Assembly (NCBI RefSeq): GCF_000300255.2
Contig: NC_020913.1
Location: 1,114,692-1,178,691 of the forward strand
Direction: 5' to 3'
DNA: 64,000 bases
From: Candidatus Methanomethylophilus alvi Mx1201
Lineage (GTDB): Archaea; Thermoplasmatota; Thermoplasmata; Methanomassiliicoccales; Methanomethylophilaceae
Positions 1 through 7,971 of this stretch are shown one piece after another. The notes beneath the pieces are model-generated. The model worked only from the letters and a program-made list of their open reading frames with translations. It ran no database searches and was not told the DNA's origin. The number at the start of each line of letters is the position of its first letter. Position 1 is the stretch's first letter. The position numbers and the translations under genes are program-made.

Positions 1-108
1 CACCTCCAACAATACCCAATTTCAGTCTACTCCCTCCTCACGCTCATTTCTATTCCTTCTTTCGCTGTTTCTCTCTTCCGTATCCCCTTGCAGGGACCTA
101 TGTAAGCT

Positions 109-936
109 TCAGTTGATCTTCGCACCGTTGAGGTAGCTGATGCTGGCTCCTCCCTTCTTCACGGTGCTGTACTTCTCCCTGATGGTCAGCAGGCGTTCGA
201 GACCGAATCCCGCTCCGGACCAAGGCTCGTGGACATCGTGGGCCGCATCGAGATAGTGTGGACCGACGGCTGCGGAACAGACCTCCTGACCGTTGATCTC
301 CACGTCTATGGTCTCCTTGTATACGTCGGACTCCTCCTGTACGAGGTCGTAGTCCGGGAGACCGGCCGCCTTCATCACGACCGATATGTAGTTCTTCAGG
401 ACCTCCGTGGCGTCTCCGCGGGGACCCATGTCCACGAGGTTCAGCATGGTGAACTCCTCCAGATGCATCCCGCTGTGGGACTCCTTCCTGAAGCAGGAAC
501 CCATCTCGAAGATCTTCACCGGACCGTCCGTATGGTCCCTCAGGTCCCTCATGACGGAATAAAGGTTAGGTGCCAGCATAGGCCTGAGCGCCCTTTTCTC
601 GTCGATCCAGAAGACCTGCTTGAAAAGGGGCTTGTCCTCGGTGATGGTCATACGTGCCAGCGCATCCTTCGATATGAATATGGGCGTACGGACCTCGATG
701 AAACCCTCGGCGACCAATGCGTCGGCGATGTCGTTCATCAGCTGGGTCAATCCATGACGGGACGGATTGGCGATCATCCCCTTGATCTTCTTCTCGTTGT
801 CGGTAGAGGCGACGGACATCTCCTTGGAGAAGGCAGCATCCCTCGATGCGAGGTCCTCGAAGACCTTCTGCTCATAGGTCCCGTTGCCGTATTCCCTGAG
901 GCGCTGTATCTGTGCATCCGTATACTTTACCGTCAT
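109..936 (-). CDS. pylS: Pyrrolysyl-tRNA synthetase, catalytic domain only
   Basis: Charges tRNA-Pyl with pyrrolysine so that UAG is read in the methylamine methyltransferases. The 275-residue protein is a class II synthetase core: FRKES motif 2 near residues 149-153, GAGFGLERL motif 3 near 241-249, and amino-acid pocket residues Tyr126, Asn166, Val168, Tyr206 and Trp239. The separate N-terminal tRNA-binding domain of Methanosarcina PylS is absent, as is known for Methanomassiliicoccales. The gene lies 22 bp downstream of tRNA-Pyl on the same strand, behind the mtm operon. The pyrrolysine biosynthesis genes pylB, pylC and pylD are not in this window and may lie beyond the left edge. The sequence agrees with what I recall of the M. 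alvus enzyme. Confidence 0.98.
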   Translation of the reverse strand: MTVKYTDAQIQRLREYGNGTYEQKVFEDLASRDAAFSKEMSVASTDNEKKIKGMIANPSRHGLTQLMNDIADALVAEGFIEVRTPIFISKDALARMTITEDKPLFKQVFWIDEKRALRPMLAPNLYSVMRDLRDHTDGPVKIFEMGSCFRKESHSGMHLEEFTMLNLVDMGPRGDATEVLKNYISVVMKAAGLPDYDLVQEESDVYKETIDVEINGQEVCSAAVGPHYLDAAHDVHEPWSGAGFGLERLLTIREKYSTVKKGGASISYLNGAKIN

Positions 937-958
937 ACTATCACTTGAAATGTAAGAA

Positions 959-1029
959 TGGCGAGAGACCGGGGCGTCGAACCCCGCTGGCTAGGTTTTA
1001 GAGACCCGCTGGTCGCCGGACCGTCCCCC
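959..1029 (-). tRNA. pylT: tRNA-Pyl (anticodon CUA), amber suppressor
   Basis: Read on the minus strand this is a 71-nt tRNA starting GGGGGACGG and ending in an encoded CCA (959-961). The acceptor GGGGGA pairs imperfectly with TCTCGCC. The T arm is CGGGG-TTCGACG-CCCCG, and the CUA anticodon lies at 999-1001. The D loop is very short and there is hardly any linker between acceptor and D stem, which are known peculiarities of tRNA-Pyl. It sits between mtmB1 and pylS. An AT-rich TATA-like stretch just upstream (about 1052-1064) may serve as its promoter. Confidence 0.97.
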
Positions 1030-1082
1030 ATTGGTGGGTAATCTGTCCCAATATCTAAATATCTTTCCTTGGTGGGACACAC

Positions 1083-1100
1083 TCTGGCACATGTGCCAGA
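1083..1100. repeat. Perfect 18-bp palindrome behind mtmB1
   Basis: TCTGGCACATGTGCCAGA is fully self-complementary and ends one base beyond the mtmB1 stop codon (1102-1104). As RNA it forms a 7-bp stem with a CATG loop. It may end or process the mtm transcript ahead of tRNA-Pyl, or bind a dimeric protein. Confidence 0.55.
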
Positions 1101-1101
1101 C

Positions 1102-2481
1102 TCAGATATCGAGACCGCATTTGTTCAAAGTGGATATCGCTTTTTCGTAGACCTTGAGATACTCTTTGCTCGGAGTCACCGAGGTGAGGTCATAACAATC
1201 CTGGAACCTCTTACCTACCGGCGGACGGGAGAAATTCCTCTCGTACAGGGAGACCAGGTTATCCAATACGGCGTTGGCCTCCTGGATGTCCATTCCTGCC
1301 GCGGATATGGCAGCCTCACCCATCATACGGGCTTCCATCCCGGTGGTCCTGTCCTTCACGACACCCTTGGATGATGCGGCACCGGAGATCAACTCCCTTC
1401 CGGAAGCGGTGTCCGTTATAGCCTGTGCCGCAGTCTCCAACAGACACATCTCCGTACAGGGCCCGGCCAGAGTGTAGTACTGGTTACCCAGGAGGAGGTC
1501 CGTGTTGAGATCGATGGCGGCGGCCGAATGCGCCGCGATCTGCAGCGTCTCCCTGGTGGTGGTCGTACCCCATCTGATGTGGATGGGTCCGTCGAGATGG
1601 ATGTCGCAATCCATGAGGGCGTAAGAGGCCAATGTGGCGGCCACATCACAGATGGCCGTCTCCTCTATACCTCCGCAATAACCTCCGAACATGGGCATCT
1701 GCTCCACCATGATGAGGTCGCCAGCGGTCTTCCATCCGGCGATCATGTTCATGAGGGACATGTCCACCTTCATCTCGTTCAGTTGCGAGCATTCATGGAG
1801 GTCGTGCTTCCTCAGACCGTAATCGGTAAGATCGGATGAGAGACGTCCTGCCGCGGACAGAGGGGTCTCCGGACCCTATATGCCCATACCCGGCCTTCCG
1901 CACATGGAGCAGGCCTCCCTCACATACCTTATCTCCGCCAATGTGGCACGGATCTCCCAAGGGGTGTTCGTGGTGGCGGACTCCCCGCAGACAGTGTTCA
2001 GAACTCCGCTGACCAACGTGTCCACGACAGGCTCCTGCACGTAAGACTGGATCATCGCCGGGAATATCTCCTCGGATACGGGGGCCCCTGTCGGTCCCGC
2101 CTCGATTATCGGCGCCCTGTTGCTGTTCCCGTGACGGGATTTGCATTTGACCTTGTCCTTCCCGGAACCGATGGTTATCTTGCGGGGCGCCTTCCTTATC
2201 CCTTCGAGTATCTCGTCCTCTGTGAGATACATGACCCTGCCGAGATTTGTGTTATAGAAACCGGTGGTGATCAGCATGTCGAGACCGGCATGGAAAAGAC
2301 GGTCCGACAGGTCCTCGTCCTCGGGGATTATCGTATCGCCGAAACTGATCTGATACTTCTCCTTCATCGCGAGGGCGTTCGTAGGCACGGTGATGTAGTC
2401 CCACTGATCCTCACGGACCCTTTTGCCCGTGTTGAAACGTGAATACGCTTCGAAGATATCCACAGGCCTCGAGGCAGTCAT
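1102..2481 (-). CDS. mtmB: Monomethylamine:corrinoid methyltransferase MtmB, copy 1, with Pyl202
   Basis: Transfers the methyl group of monomethylamine to the cobalt of MtmC. The reading frame is 459 codons and is interrupted only by one in-frame TAG at 1876-1878, codon 202, which is the pyrrolysine position of MtmB. The following reading frame continues in phase to a TGA at 1102. The overall length matches the roughly 458-residue family. The gene is not a pseudogene, because tRNA-Pyl and PylS are encoded just downstream. It is the distal member of mtmC-mtmB2-mtmB1, 176 bp behind a close paralogue, with two strong hairpins in the gap. Confidence 0.95.
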
Positions 2482-2563
2482 ACGTAATCCATTCCCAGTT
2501 TGCTATAAAATGTTTGCTTAAGTCGTTTAGCATCCACTATTCCGCATCAACGATATTGATGTG

Positions 2564-2626
2564 TTCCGGGCCACCGTTTCCGCGTTGGTGACCCGGGGGG
2601 TAAGTGCGGGGGGCTTTCGCCCCCTT
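2564..2626 (-). repeat. Two intercistronic hairpins between mtmB copies
   Basis: In the 176-bp gap, 2609-2614 pairs with 2619-2624 (GGGGGC around a GAAA loop on the minus strand), and 2566-2575 pairs with 2587-2596 (10 bp including one G-U). There is no T tract, so this looks like an mRNA processing or attenuation element rather than a full terminator. That would fit stronger expression of the proximal mtmB (inference). Confidence 0.6.
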
Positions 2627-2657
2627 GTTTGAGAGTTTAGAGAGATCCGATCTGCGA

Positions 2658-4043
2658 TCAGTGCTTGATGGGCAGTCCGGCGTCGCGGAGCTGCTGCATG
2701 GCGTTGTCGTAGACCTGGAGGTACTCGGCAGTGGGCTTGACGGTCTTGACGTCGTAGCACTCCTGGAACCTCAGTCCGGCGGGAGCATCGTTGTAGTGCT
2801 GCTCGTATCCGGAGACGAGCTTCTCGATGATCTCGTTGAGGTCGGAGACCTTCATTCCAGCTGCGGTGAGGGCTGCCTCTCCCATGGCGCGGGCCTCCAT
2901 TCCGGTGGTCTTGTCCTGGACGACTCCCTTTGCGGCTGCGGATCCGGAGAGAAGCTCCCTTCCGGAACCGGTGTCGTTGATGGCCTGGCATGCGGTCTCG
3001 ATGAGGCACATCTCGGTGCAGGGTCCAGCCATCGGGTAGTACTGGTTGGCCAGGAGCAGGTCGGTGTTGGCGTCGACTGCTGCCGCGGCGTGGGCTGCGA
3101 TCTGCAGGGACTCCCTGTTGGTGGTAGTTCCCCACCTGATGTGGATAGGTCCGTCGAGGTGGAAGTTTCCGTTGAACAGAGCGAAGGATGCGAGGGTGGT
3201 CGCAACGTCGCAGATAGCGGTCTCCTCGAGTCCGCCGCAGTATCCACCGAAGATGGGCATCTGCTCGATCATGATGGTGTCGCCGTTGACGGTCCAGCCG
3301 GCCAGCATGTTCAGTCCGGTCATGTCCATCTTGAGCTCGTTCAGCTGGGAGCACTCGTGTGCGTCGGTGACCCTGTGTCCTGCGTGGACCATGTCCGCGG
3401 CAAGCCTTGCTGCCTCGGTCAGAGGGGTCTCAGGTCCCTATACGCCGAGTCCGGGGCGTCCTGCCCTCTCACGCGCTTCCTTGGTTGCACGGAGCTCCGC
3501 CATGGTGGCGCGGATCTCGTAGGGGGTTCCGGCCTTTGCGGGGTGTCCCTCGATGGTGGTCATAACTCCGTCCACGAGGTCGTCGACGACACCCTCCTGG
3601 GCGTAGGACTGCATGACCTGGACGAAGACGTCCTCGGAGATGGGGGATCCGGTAGGTCCTCCCTGGATGATGGGCTTGACAGGGCTGTTTCCGTGCCTGG
3701 GGTAGAAGCGAGCGATGTCCCTTCCCTCACCGAGGATCAGTTTCGTGGGGGTCTTCTTGATTCCCTCCCATACCTCTTCCTCGGTCACATGCATGACCTT
3801 CTTGAGATCCATGTTGTAGAAACCGGTGTTGACCAGCATCTCAAGTCCGGCCTGGAACAGGTCGTTCTTGGTCTTGTTGTCCTCGGGTATGAAGGTCTTC
3901 CCGAAGTCGAGCTTGTACTTGTTCTTCAGCTCGGTCGCGTTCTTAGGGATGATGGTGTAGTCCCACTCGGCCTCGTCGACTTTCTTTCCCTTTACGAACC
4001 TGTCGTAGGTGTCGCAGACGGTAAGTGCTCTTGTTGCTGCCAT
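2658..4043 (-). CDS. mtmB: Monomethylamine:corrinoid methyltransferase MtmB, copy 2, with Pyl202
   Basis: Same reaction as the neighbouring copy. The frame has 462 codons with one in-frame TAG at 3438-3440 (codon 202) and a TGA stop at 2658. The two copies share most landmarks: the WDY segment near residue 27, the RHGNS segment before pyrrolysine, and the EQMPxFGGYCGG and PxTEMCLLET-type segments after it. This copy lies 41 bp downstream of mtmC, and its codon use is more biased than copy 1, so it is probably the more highly expressed one (inference). The start ATG at 4043 gives MAATRALTV. Confidence 0.96.
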
Positions 4044-4084
4044 TTTTTATCACCTTGGTAGATTGATATTCGATCGTTCTCCGA

Positions 4085-4717
4085 TCACATCAGGGACTTC
4101 ACGAGCTCGATGATCTCGGATCCGGTTGCAGAGTATCCATCTGCGCCGATCTCGTCGCACCACTCCTTGGAGCAGGGTGCTCCTCCGAAGATGCACTTGT
4201 ACTTCTTGCCGTCCTCGTTGTTGGCGATGACGAGCTCCCTCTGTGCCTCGAGGGTGGTGGTCATGAGTGCGGATCCTCCGAGAACCTTTGCGTCGTTCTC
4301 CTCGGCTGCGTCCAGGAAGGTCTGAGAGTCTGCGTCCGGTCCAACATCGATGACGTTGTATCCGGCTCCGCGCAGCATTGCGCAGCAGACGTTCTTTCCG
4401 ATCTCGTGGATGTCTCCCTCGACGGTTCCCATGACGACGGTTCCCTTGTTGGCGGAGGATCCACCGGACATCAGGGGCTCGAGCATCTTGAGGGCGACTT
4501 CCATGGTCTTGGAAGCTGCGACGACCTGAGGAAGGAAGATCTCAGCGTCGTTGAACTTCTGTCCGATGACTGCCATTCCCTCTCCGAGACCCTTGTCCAT
4601 GATCTCGGAAACGGACATCTTTGCATCGATGGCCTTCTGAGTAGCCTCCTTGCAGAGAGCTACGTTCCAGGTCTCGATGGACTTTTTCAGATCAGCAATA
4701 ATTGCGTCGTTTGCCAT
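4085..4717 (-). CDS. mtmC: Monomethylamine corrinoid protein MtmC
   Basis: Methyl carrier between MtmB and the coenzyme M methylase MtbA (not in this window). The 210-residue protein has the usual two parts: a helical cap (residues 1-90) and a Rossmann-like cobalamin domain containing the lower-ligand motif GDIHEIGK (D-x-H-x-x-G) near residue 105, followed by downstream SALMTTT and GGAPCS segments. The start at 4717 is preferred over an upstream in-frame codon because MANDAII aligns with family starts and a GGAGTGG stretch lies just before it. It is first in the operon, with a structured leader. Confidence 0.95.
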   Translation of the reverse strand: MANDAIIADLKKSIETWNVALCKEATQKAIDAKMSVSEIMDKGLGEGMAVIGQKFNDAEIFLPQVVAASKTMEVALKMLEPLMSGGSSANKGTVVMGTVEGDIHEIGKNVCCAMLRGAGYNVIDVGPDADSQTFLDAAEENDAKVLGGSALMTTTLEAQRELVIANNEDGKKYKCIFGGAPCSKEWCDEIGADGYSATGSEIIELVKSLM

Positions 4718-4745
4718 TTTATACCACTCCAGACGACAGGATCCC

Positions 4746-4773
4746 GCCACAACCTTACTGTCATGGTTGCGGC
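4746..4773 (-). promoter_or_regulatory. Leader hairpin of the mtm operon
   Basis: On the minus strand 4773-4765 pairs with 4754-4746 (GCCGCAACC with GGTTGTGGC, nine pairs including one G-U, ten-base loop). It lies about 29 bases before the mtmC start, between a TATA-like element (tatttaata at 4809-4817) and the gene, so it would be in the 5' leader. Confidence 0.5.
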
Positions 4774-5546
4774 TCTTTCTTGTCTGATAACTTGATGTTG
4801 ATTTTTAGTATTTAATACTTTTTACAAACAATGTTACTTTGTTAAATCTATTATTTATATTTTACTGTTTATATGATTTTTCTAATGTTTTTTCATGTCA
4901 ATAGACATATGTCTAATTATAAGAAAAATAAACAGTTAATAATTGTTTAATAGTCTAAAATATAGGAGTCTATATTATAAATTTTAAAAATAACAAAAAT
5001 AAAGATTAATTAAATTTAAATATCACTTCTAAAAGTCATCAATGTCGTTAGTAGAAAAGTTTATAAATATAATCAAAACAAGGCCCGGTACATCCAAAGA
5101 AGGTTGGAAAACCAACACATTTTCTCAGGATCGGACCGAAAATCCCCAATGGGGTTTAGAGGAAATAGGATCGAAGAAACACCCTCGGAAATGCATATTG
5201 ACGAGGTGATTTGGAAAATGACCTCCGCCATACGCAATACGATGCCCTATGGCATACGTGTCCGATAAATTCCCGCCTCTCCTCATTATACATATAATAA
5301 GAACTATAGATCCCCAAGACCCACGATCCGGCCAACCTGTAAAGAATGAACAGGATGTCTGGAAAGATCATTCAAAAGACTGTAGCACGATCGATCCGGA
5401 ACGCGGCTACCTCGTTGAAATTATACACCAATTGTCATCAATTGCCATAGGAGATTACTCGAAAATCCTACATCTGGCACATATGAAAAACAGATTGGAT
5501 GATTAGATGATTTTTACAAACGGAAGTCCACATAAGGAAATTTGAT

Positions 5547-5566
5547 GAAGGGGCAAAAGCCCCTTC
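5547..5566. terminator. Terminator-like hairpin after the permease operon
   Basis: GAAGGGGC and GCCCCTTC (8 bp) flank an AAAA loop, 34 bp past the stop of the 44-residue membrane protein gene. It is symmetric and could act on either strand. Confidence 0.55.
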
Positions 5567-5599
5567 TGTTTATTGGAAAGGAAGATACAGACTTCTCTT

Positions 5600-5734
5600 T
5601 CAGAGCTGGTTGTACATCCACCTTGCGACGATCACACCGAGGGCGCACAGTCCGACGATGAACACCGAGCTGATTATGTCCCCGGCGGGAATGCCGTTAG
5701 TGAAGTAGTCGGCGTATCCGCTCCAGTCATTCAT
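5600..5734 (-). CDS. 44-residue single-span membrane protein
   Basis: A short frame starts MNDWSGYADYF and ends RWMYNQL, with one strongly hydrophobic span (about residues 20-38, IISSVFIVGLCALGVIVA). Its ATG overlaps the stop of the winged-helix gene by 8 bp, the same overlap style as the rest of this operon. That and the clean transmembrane profile make it likely to be real. I do not recognise the family. As the third gene behind a transporter and a small DNA-binding-like protein, it may be an accessory subunit of the permease (inference). Confidence 0.7.
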   Translation of the reverse strand: MNDWSGYADYFTNGIPAGDIISSVFIVGLCALGVIVARWMYNQL

Positions 5735-6032
5735 AGTGTCTCACCTTCTTCTTCAGATCGTCCACGGTGGCGATACCCAAGGGAGTGATCGTGTACTTGG
5801 TGAGGAGGTGTCCTTTGTTGAACTTCCCCTCCTCATCGATCACAGACTCTCCTTCCTCCAGGAAACCGGCAGAGACCATCTCGATGATGTCGTAGTTGAC
5901 CATCTGCTGCTCGTGGTGAGAGTGCATTCCATACTCTTCCATGATCTTAGGGACCACTTCATAGTTCCACTGGGGCCCTCCTTCCTCGAAGACCTCCATT
6001 ATGCGGAACTTAACAGGTGCATCTCTTATCAT
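5727..6032 (-). CDS. Small winged-helix-like protein
   Basis: 101 residues with a PadR/MarR-like layout: KFRIMEVFEEGG, then QWNYEVVPKIMEEY, a helix MVNYDIIEMVSAGFLEEG that would be the recognition helix, and a wing KYTITPLGIATVDDLKKKV. The DNA-binding role is inferred from this fold-like pattern, and I cannot place the family exactly. It overlaps the permease stop by 4 bp (ATGA), so translation is coupled. It may report substrate status for the methylamine operon or act directly with the transporter. Confidence 0.75.
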   Translation of the reverse strand: MIRDAPVKFRIMEVFEEGGPQWNYEVVPKIMEEYGMHSHHEQQMVNYDIIEMVSAGFLEEGESVIDEEGKFNKGHLLTKYTITPLGIATVDDLKKKVRHYE

Positions 6033-7183
6033 TCCTTGTCACCTCCGAGTATCTTGGACGTATCCTTCAGGCTGACCATTCCTTCCGTATCCTCCGTTGC
6101 GATGAGGAAACTTCCGATCAGACAGATGATCAGACCGGCGATAGTGGATCCTACGATTATCAGCATCGAATCGTCATCGTAACCCAGTGCATCCACGGGC
6201 CCGAAGAAGATGATGAGGAAGATAACTGCACATGCAGCATAGAGACTTCCTACAGCCTGTCCTCTTGCGACTCCAAGGAACGGGAACGACTTGTACCAGG
6301 TGACATAGCACCAGGCGAAAGACAGTCCGATCAGCAGCACTGCGAGGAATACGCTCGGGTTGGCGATCTGTCCGATGGTATCGAGCATCGGGTATCCGAG
6401 GCAGATCAGGACGATCATGACGATCCACCAGAATACGGCCTCGAAGCAGAACCTGAGGTGGAGACCCACATCGGGTTCGCAGACATCCAGCGCCTTTCCG
6501 GCAACGACTCCTTCGAATCCCCATCCGACTGCGGCCATGATTCCTCCGATGGCTCCGAGCGTAGCGTTGCTACCTACGGATCCTCCGGTGATCATGGATC
6601 CAGCATACAGAGTGATTCCACCGGCGAGCAGCACGATGATGGACAGGTATCCTCTCTTGGAAACCTTCTGCTTCAGATACAGCACGGACATGATGGTTCC
6701 GATGATCGGATACAGCAGTCCGGCGACGGCAGCGAATCCAGGGCTGAGGAAGGTAGCTGCGATGTATGTACCGTACACGGCACATGCTCCGCAAAGTCCA
6801 GCGAGCATGAAGTACTTGCTTGCAGCCTTCACTTCGATAAGGGTTCTCTTCCATTCGCGTAACTTTCCAAGAGCACCGTTCCAAATGAACAGGACAAGTG
6901 CACAGGCAGTCGCATTAATACATGTCAAGAACAGACAGTCAAGAAGGGACTCCAAGTCTGAACTTATGCCCTTTGCAGACATGTCAGGGTACAGGAAACT
7001 GTCGAATCCCCAGATAGCATATCCGGGAACGTACCATACTCCCCAATAGAGAGCACAGAATATACCCATGATGAGTCCGAAGCGGATCTTCTTCTTATGA
7101 TCCGCTTTCTTGAATTCTTCGATACTGATCGGCACTCCGGCCGACGCGTTATTTGTTGCATCCACTACTACCACCTCCGTCAC
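6029..7183 (-). CDS. Ten-helix DMT-like permease, probable methylamine transporter
   Basis: 384 residues with about ten hydrophobic spans in a drug/metabolite-transporter-like arrangement. A cytoplasmic N-terminus (residues 1-35) precedes the first span, WGVWYVPGYAIWGFDSF follows it, and later spans are rich in Gly and Ala. It is 69 bp downstream of mttC on the same strand. In Methanosarcina barkeri a permease gene, mttP, follows mttC, so trimethylamine uptake is a reasonable guess from position. It is not proven from sequence. Substrate could also be dimethylamine or another amine. Confidence 0.75.
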   Translation of the reverse strand: MTEVVVVDATNNASAGVPISIEEFKKADHKKKIRFGLIMGIFCALYWGVWYVPGYAIWGFDSFLYPDMSAKGISSDLESLLDCLFLTCINATACALVLFIWNGALGKLREWKRTLIEVKAASKYFMLAGLCGACAVYGTYIAATFLSPGFAAVAGLLYPIIGTIMSVLYLKQKVSKRGYLSIIVLLAGGITLYAGSMITGGSVGSNATLGAIGGIMAAVGWGFEGVVAGKALDVCEPDVGLHLRFCFEAVFWWIVMIVLICLGYPMLDTIGQIANPSVFLAVLLIGLSFAWCYVTWYKSFPFLGVARGQAVGSLYAACAVIFLIIFFGPVDALGYDDDSMLIIVGSTIAGLIICLIGSFLIATEDTEGMVSLKDTSKILGGDKE

Positions 7184-7217
7184 ACATAGGTGCGGCGGGT
7201 TATGTAAGGGAAATTAA

Positions 7218-7240
7218 GGTCGCACCCACCGGATGCGACC
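7218..7240 (-). terminator. Hairpin between mttC and the permease gene
   Basis: GGTCGCA (7218-7224) pairs with TGCGACC (7234-7240), 13 bases past the mttC stop. It has no T tract on the minus strand, so it may stabilise or partly attenuate the upstream message. Confidence 0.45.
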
Positions 7241-7252
7241 TGTTGTTCGAAA

Positions 7253-7903
7253 TCAGCCCTTGACAGCCTTGACCATCTTGGCTGCGCAGTCCTGAGCGTT
7301 CTCGGAGTAGACGTCTGCTCCGATCTCATCGGCCCACTGCTGGGTGACGGGTGCTCCACCGACGTTGGTGAGGCACTTGCCCTTCAGTCCCTGCTTCTTC
7401 ATGATCTCCTCGAAGGCCTTCTGGTTGACCATGGTGGAGGTCATGAGGGCGGAGGTTCCGACTGCGATGGCGTTGTTGTCGGCGACCGCCTTGGCGATGT
7501 CCTTGAGCGGAATGTCACGGCCGAGGTTGATGACATCGAATCCGGCGACCTTCAGCATGATGGCTGCGATATCCTTTCCAATGGAGTGGATATCTCCCTC
7601 GATGGTGCAGATGACGAACTTTCCGAGGTTGTCGGCGGTCTTGGCCTGTGCACCGAGGTGGGGGGTCAGGATGTCGACTCCTGCGTTCATTGCGTTGGCT
7701 GCCGCCATGATGTGGGGCAGGAACAGTTTCTTCTGCTCGTAGAGGTCTCCGACCTGGTTGATTCCAACGGTGAATCCGTTCTGGATCAGGTCGACGATGT
7801 CTGCATTCTGGTCAAGTGCATCCTGCGCTACTTTCTTGGACTCGTTGATGTTGTAGGTCAGAACTGCTTTCTTTGCTCTCTCGTTAAGCTCTTCCTGGGT
7901 CAT
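7253..7903 (-). CDS. mttC: Trimethylamine corrinoid protein MttC
   Basis: Methyl acceptor for MttB. The 216-residue protein has the helical cap and a cobalamin domain with GDIHSIGK (D-x-H-x-x-G) near residue 122, then GTSALMTST and GGAPVTQQWADEIGAD, as in MtmC and MtbC. It follows mttB by 68 bp with a strong hairpin between. The assignment as MttC rather than another corrinoid protein rests on its place beside mttB and on overall similarity. The start ATG at 7903 follows a GAGGAGAAG ribosome site. Confidence 0.93.
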   Translation of the reverse strand: MTQEELNERAKKAVLTYNINESKKVAQDALDQNADIVDLIQNGFTVGINQVGDLYEQKKLFLPHIMAAANAMNAGVDILTPHLGAQAKTADNLGKFVICTIEGDIHSIGKDIAAIMLKVAGFDVINLGRDIPLKDIAKAVADNNAIAVGTSALMTSTMVNQKAFEEIMKKQGLKGKCLTNVGGAPVTQQWADEIGADVYSENAQDCAAKMVKAVKG

Positions 7904-7925
7904 TTCACTCTTCTCCTCATTTTTC

Positions 7926-7947
7926 GCCCCGGCATCGCTGCCGGGGC
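7926..7947 (-). terminator. Hairpin between mttB and mttC
   Basis: GCCCCGGCA (7926-7934) and TGCCGGGGC (7939-7947) form a 9-bp stem with a TCGC loop. Such a strong stem inside an operon is likely to protect mRNA ends or set the ratio of corrinoid protein to methyltransferase (inference). Confidence 0.5.
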
Positions 7948-7971
7948 AGGTAAGGCGTTTGATTACTGGGT

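Larger units (their letters stand above)
4718..5599. other. Long AT-rich intergenic region upstream of mtmC
   Basis: 882 bp without a convincing gene. From the left it holds the mtmC leader hairpin, a minus-strand TATA-like element at 4809-4817, a very AT-rich tract (about 4790-5075), and a plus-strand TATA-like box (ttataaatata, 5060-5071) followed by TACATCCAA at 5089-5097. At the right end an 8-bp hairpin (5547-5554 with 5559-5566) probably terminates the permease operon. A possible 85-codon plus-strand frame at 5249-5506 lacks the codon bias of the neighbours. A divergent untranslated transcript is possible. Confidence 0.6.

Noticed and set aside
1..108. Search for a further gene at the left edge, such as pylB.
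   Set aside because: The 108 bases are pyrimidine-rich with no biased frame. Nothing can be supported there.
5249..5506. An 85-codon plus-strand frame (MAYVSDKFPP).
   Set aside because: Codon use is unlike the neighbours, no ribosome site or domain is visible, and it lies in a poorly biased intergenic region. A decayed gene cannot be excluded.
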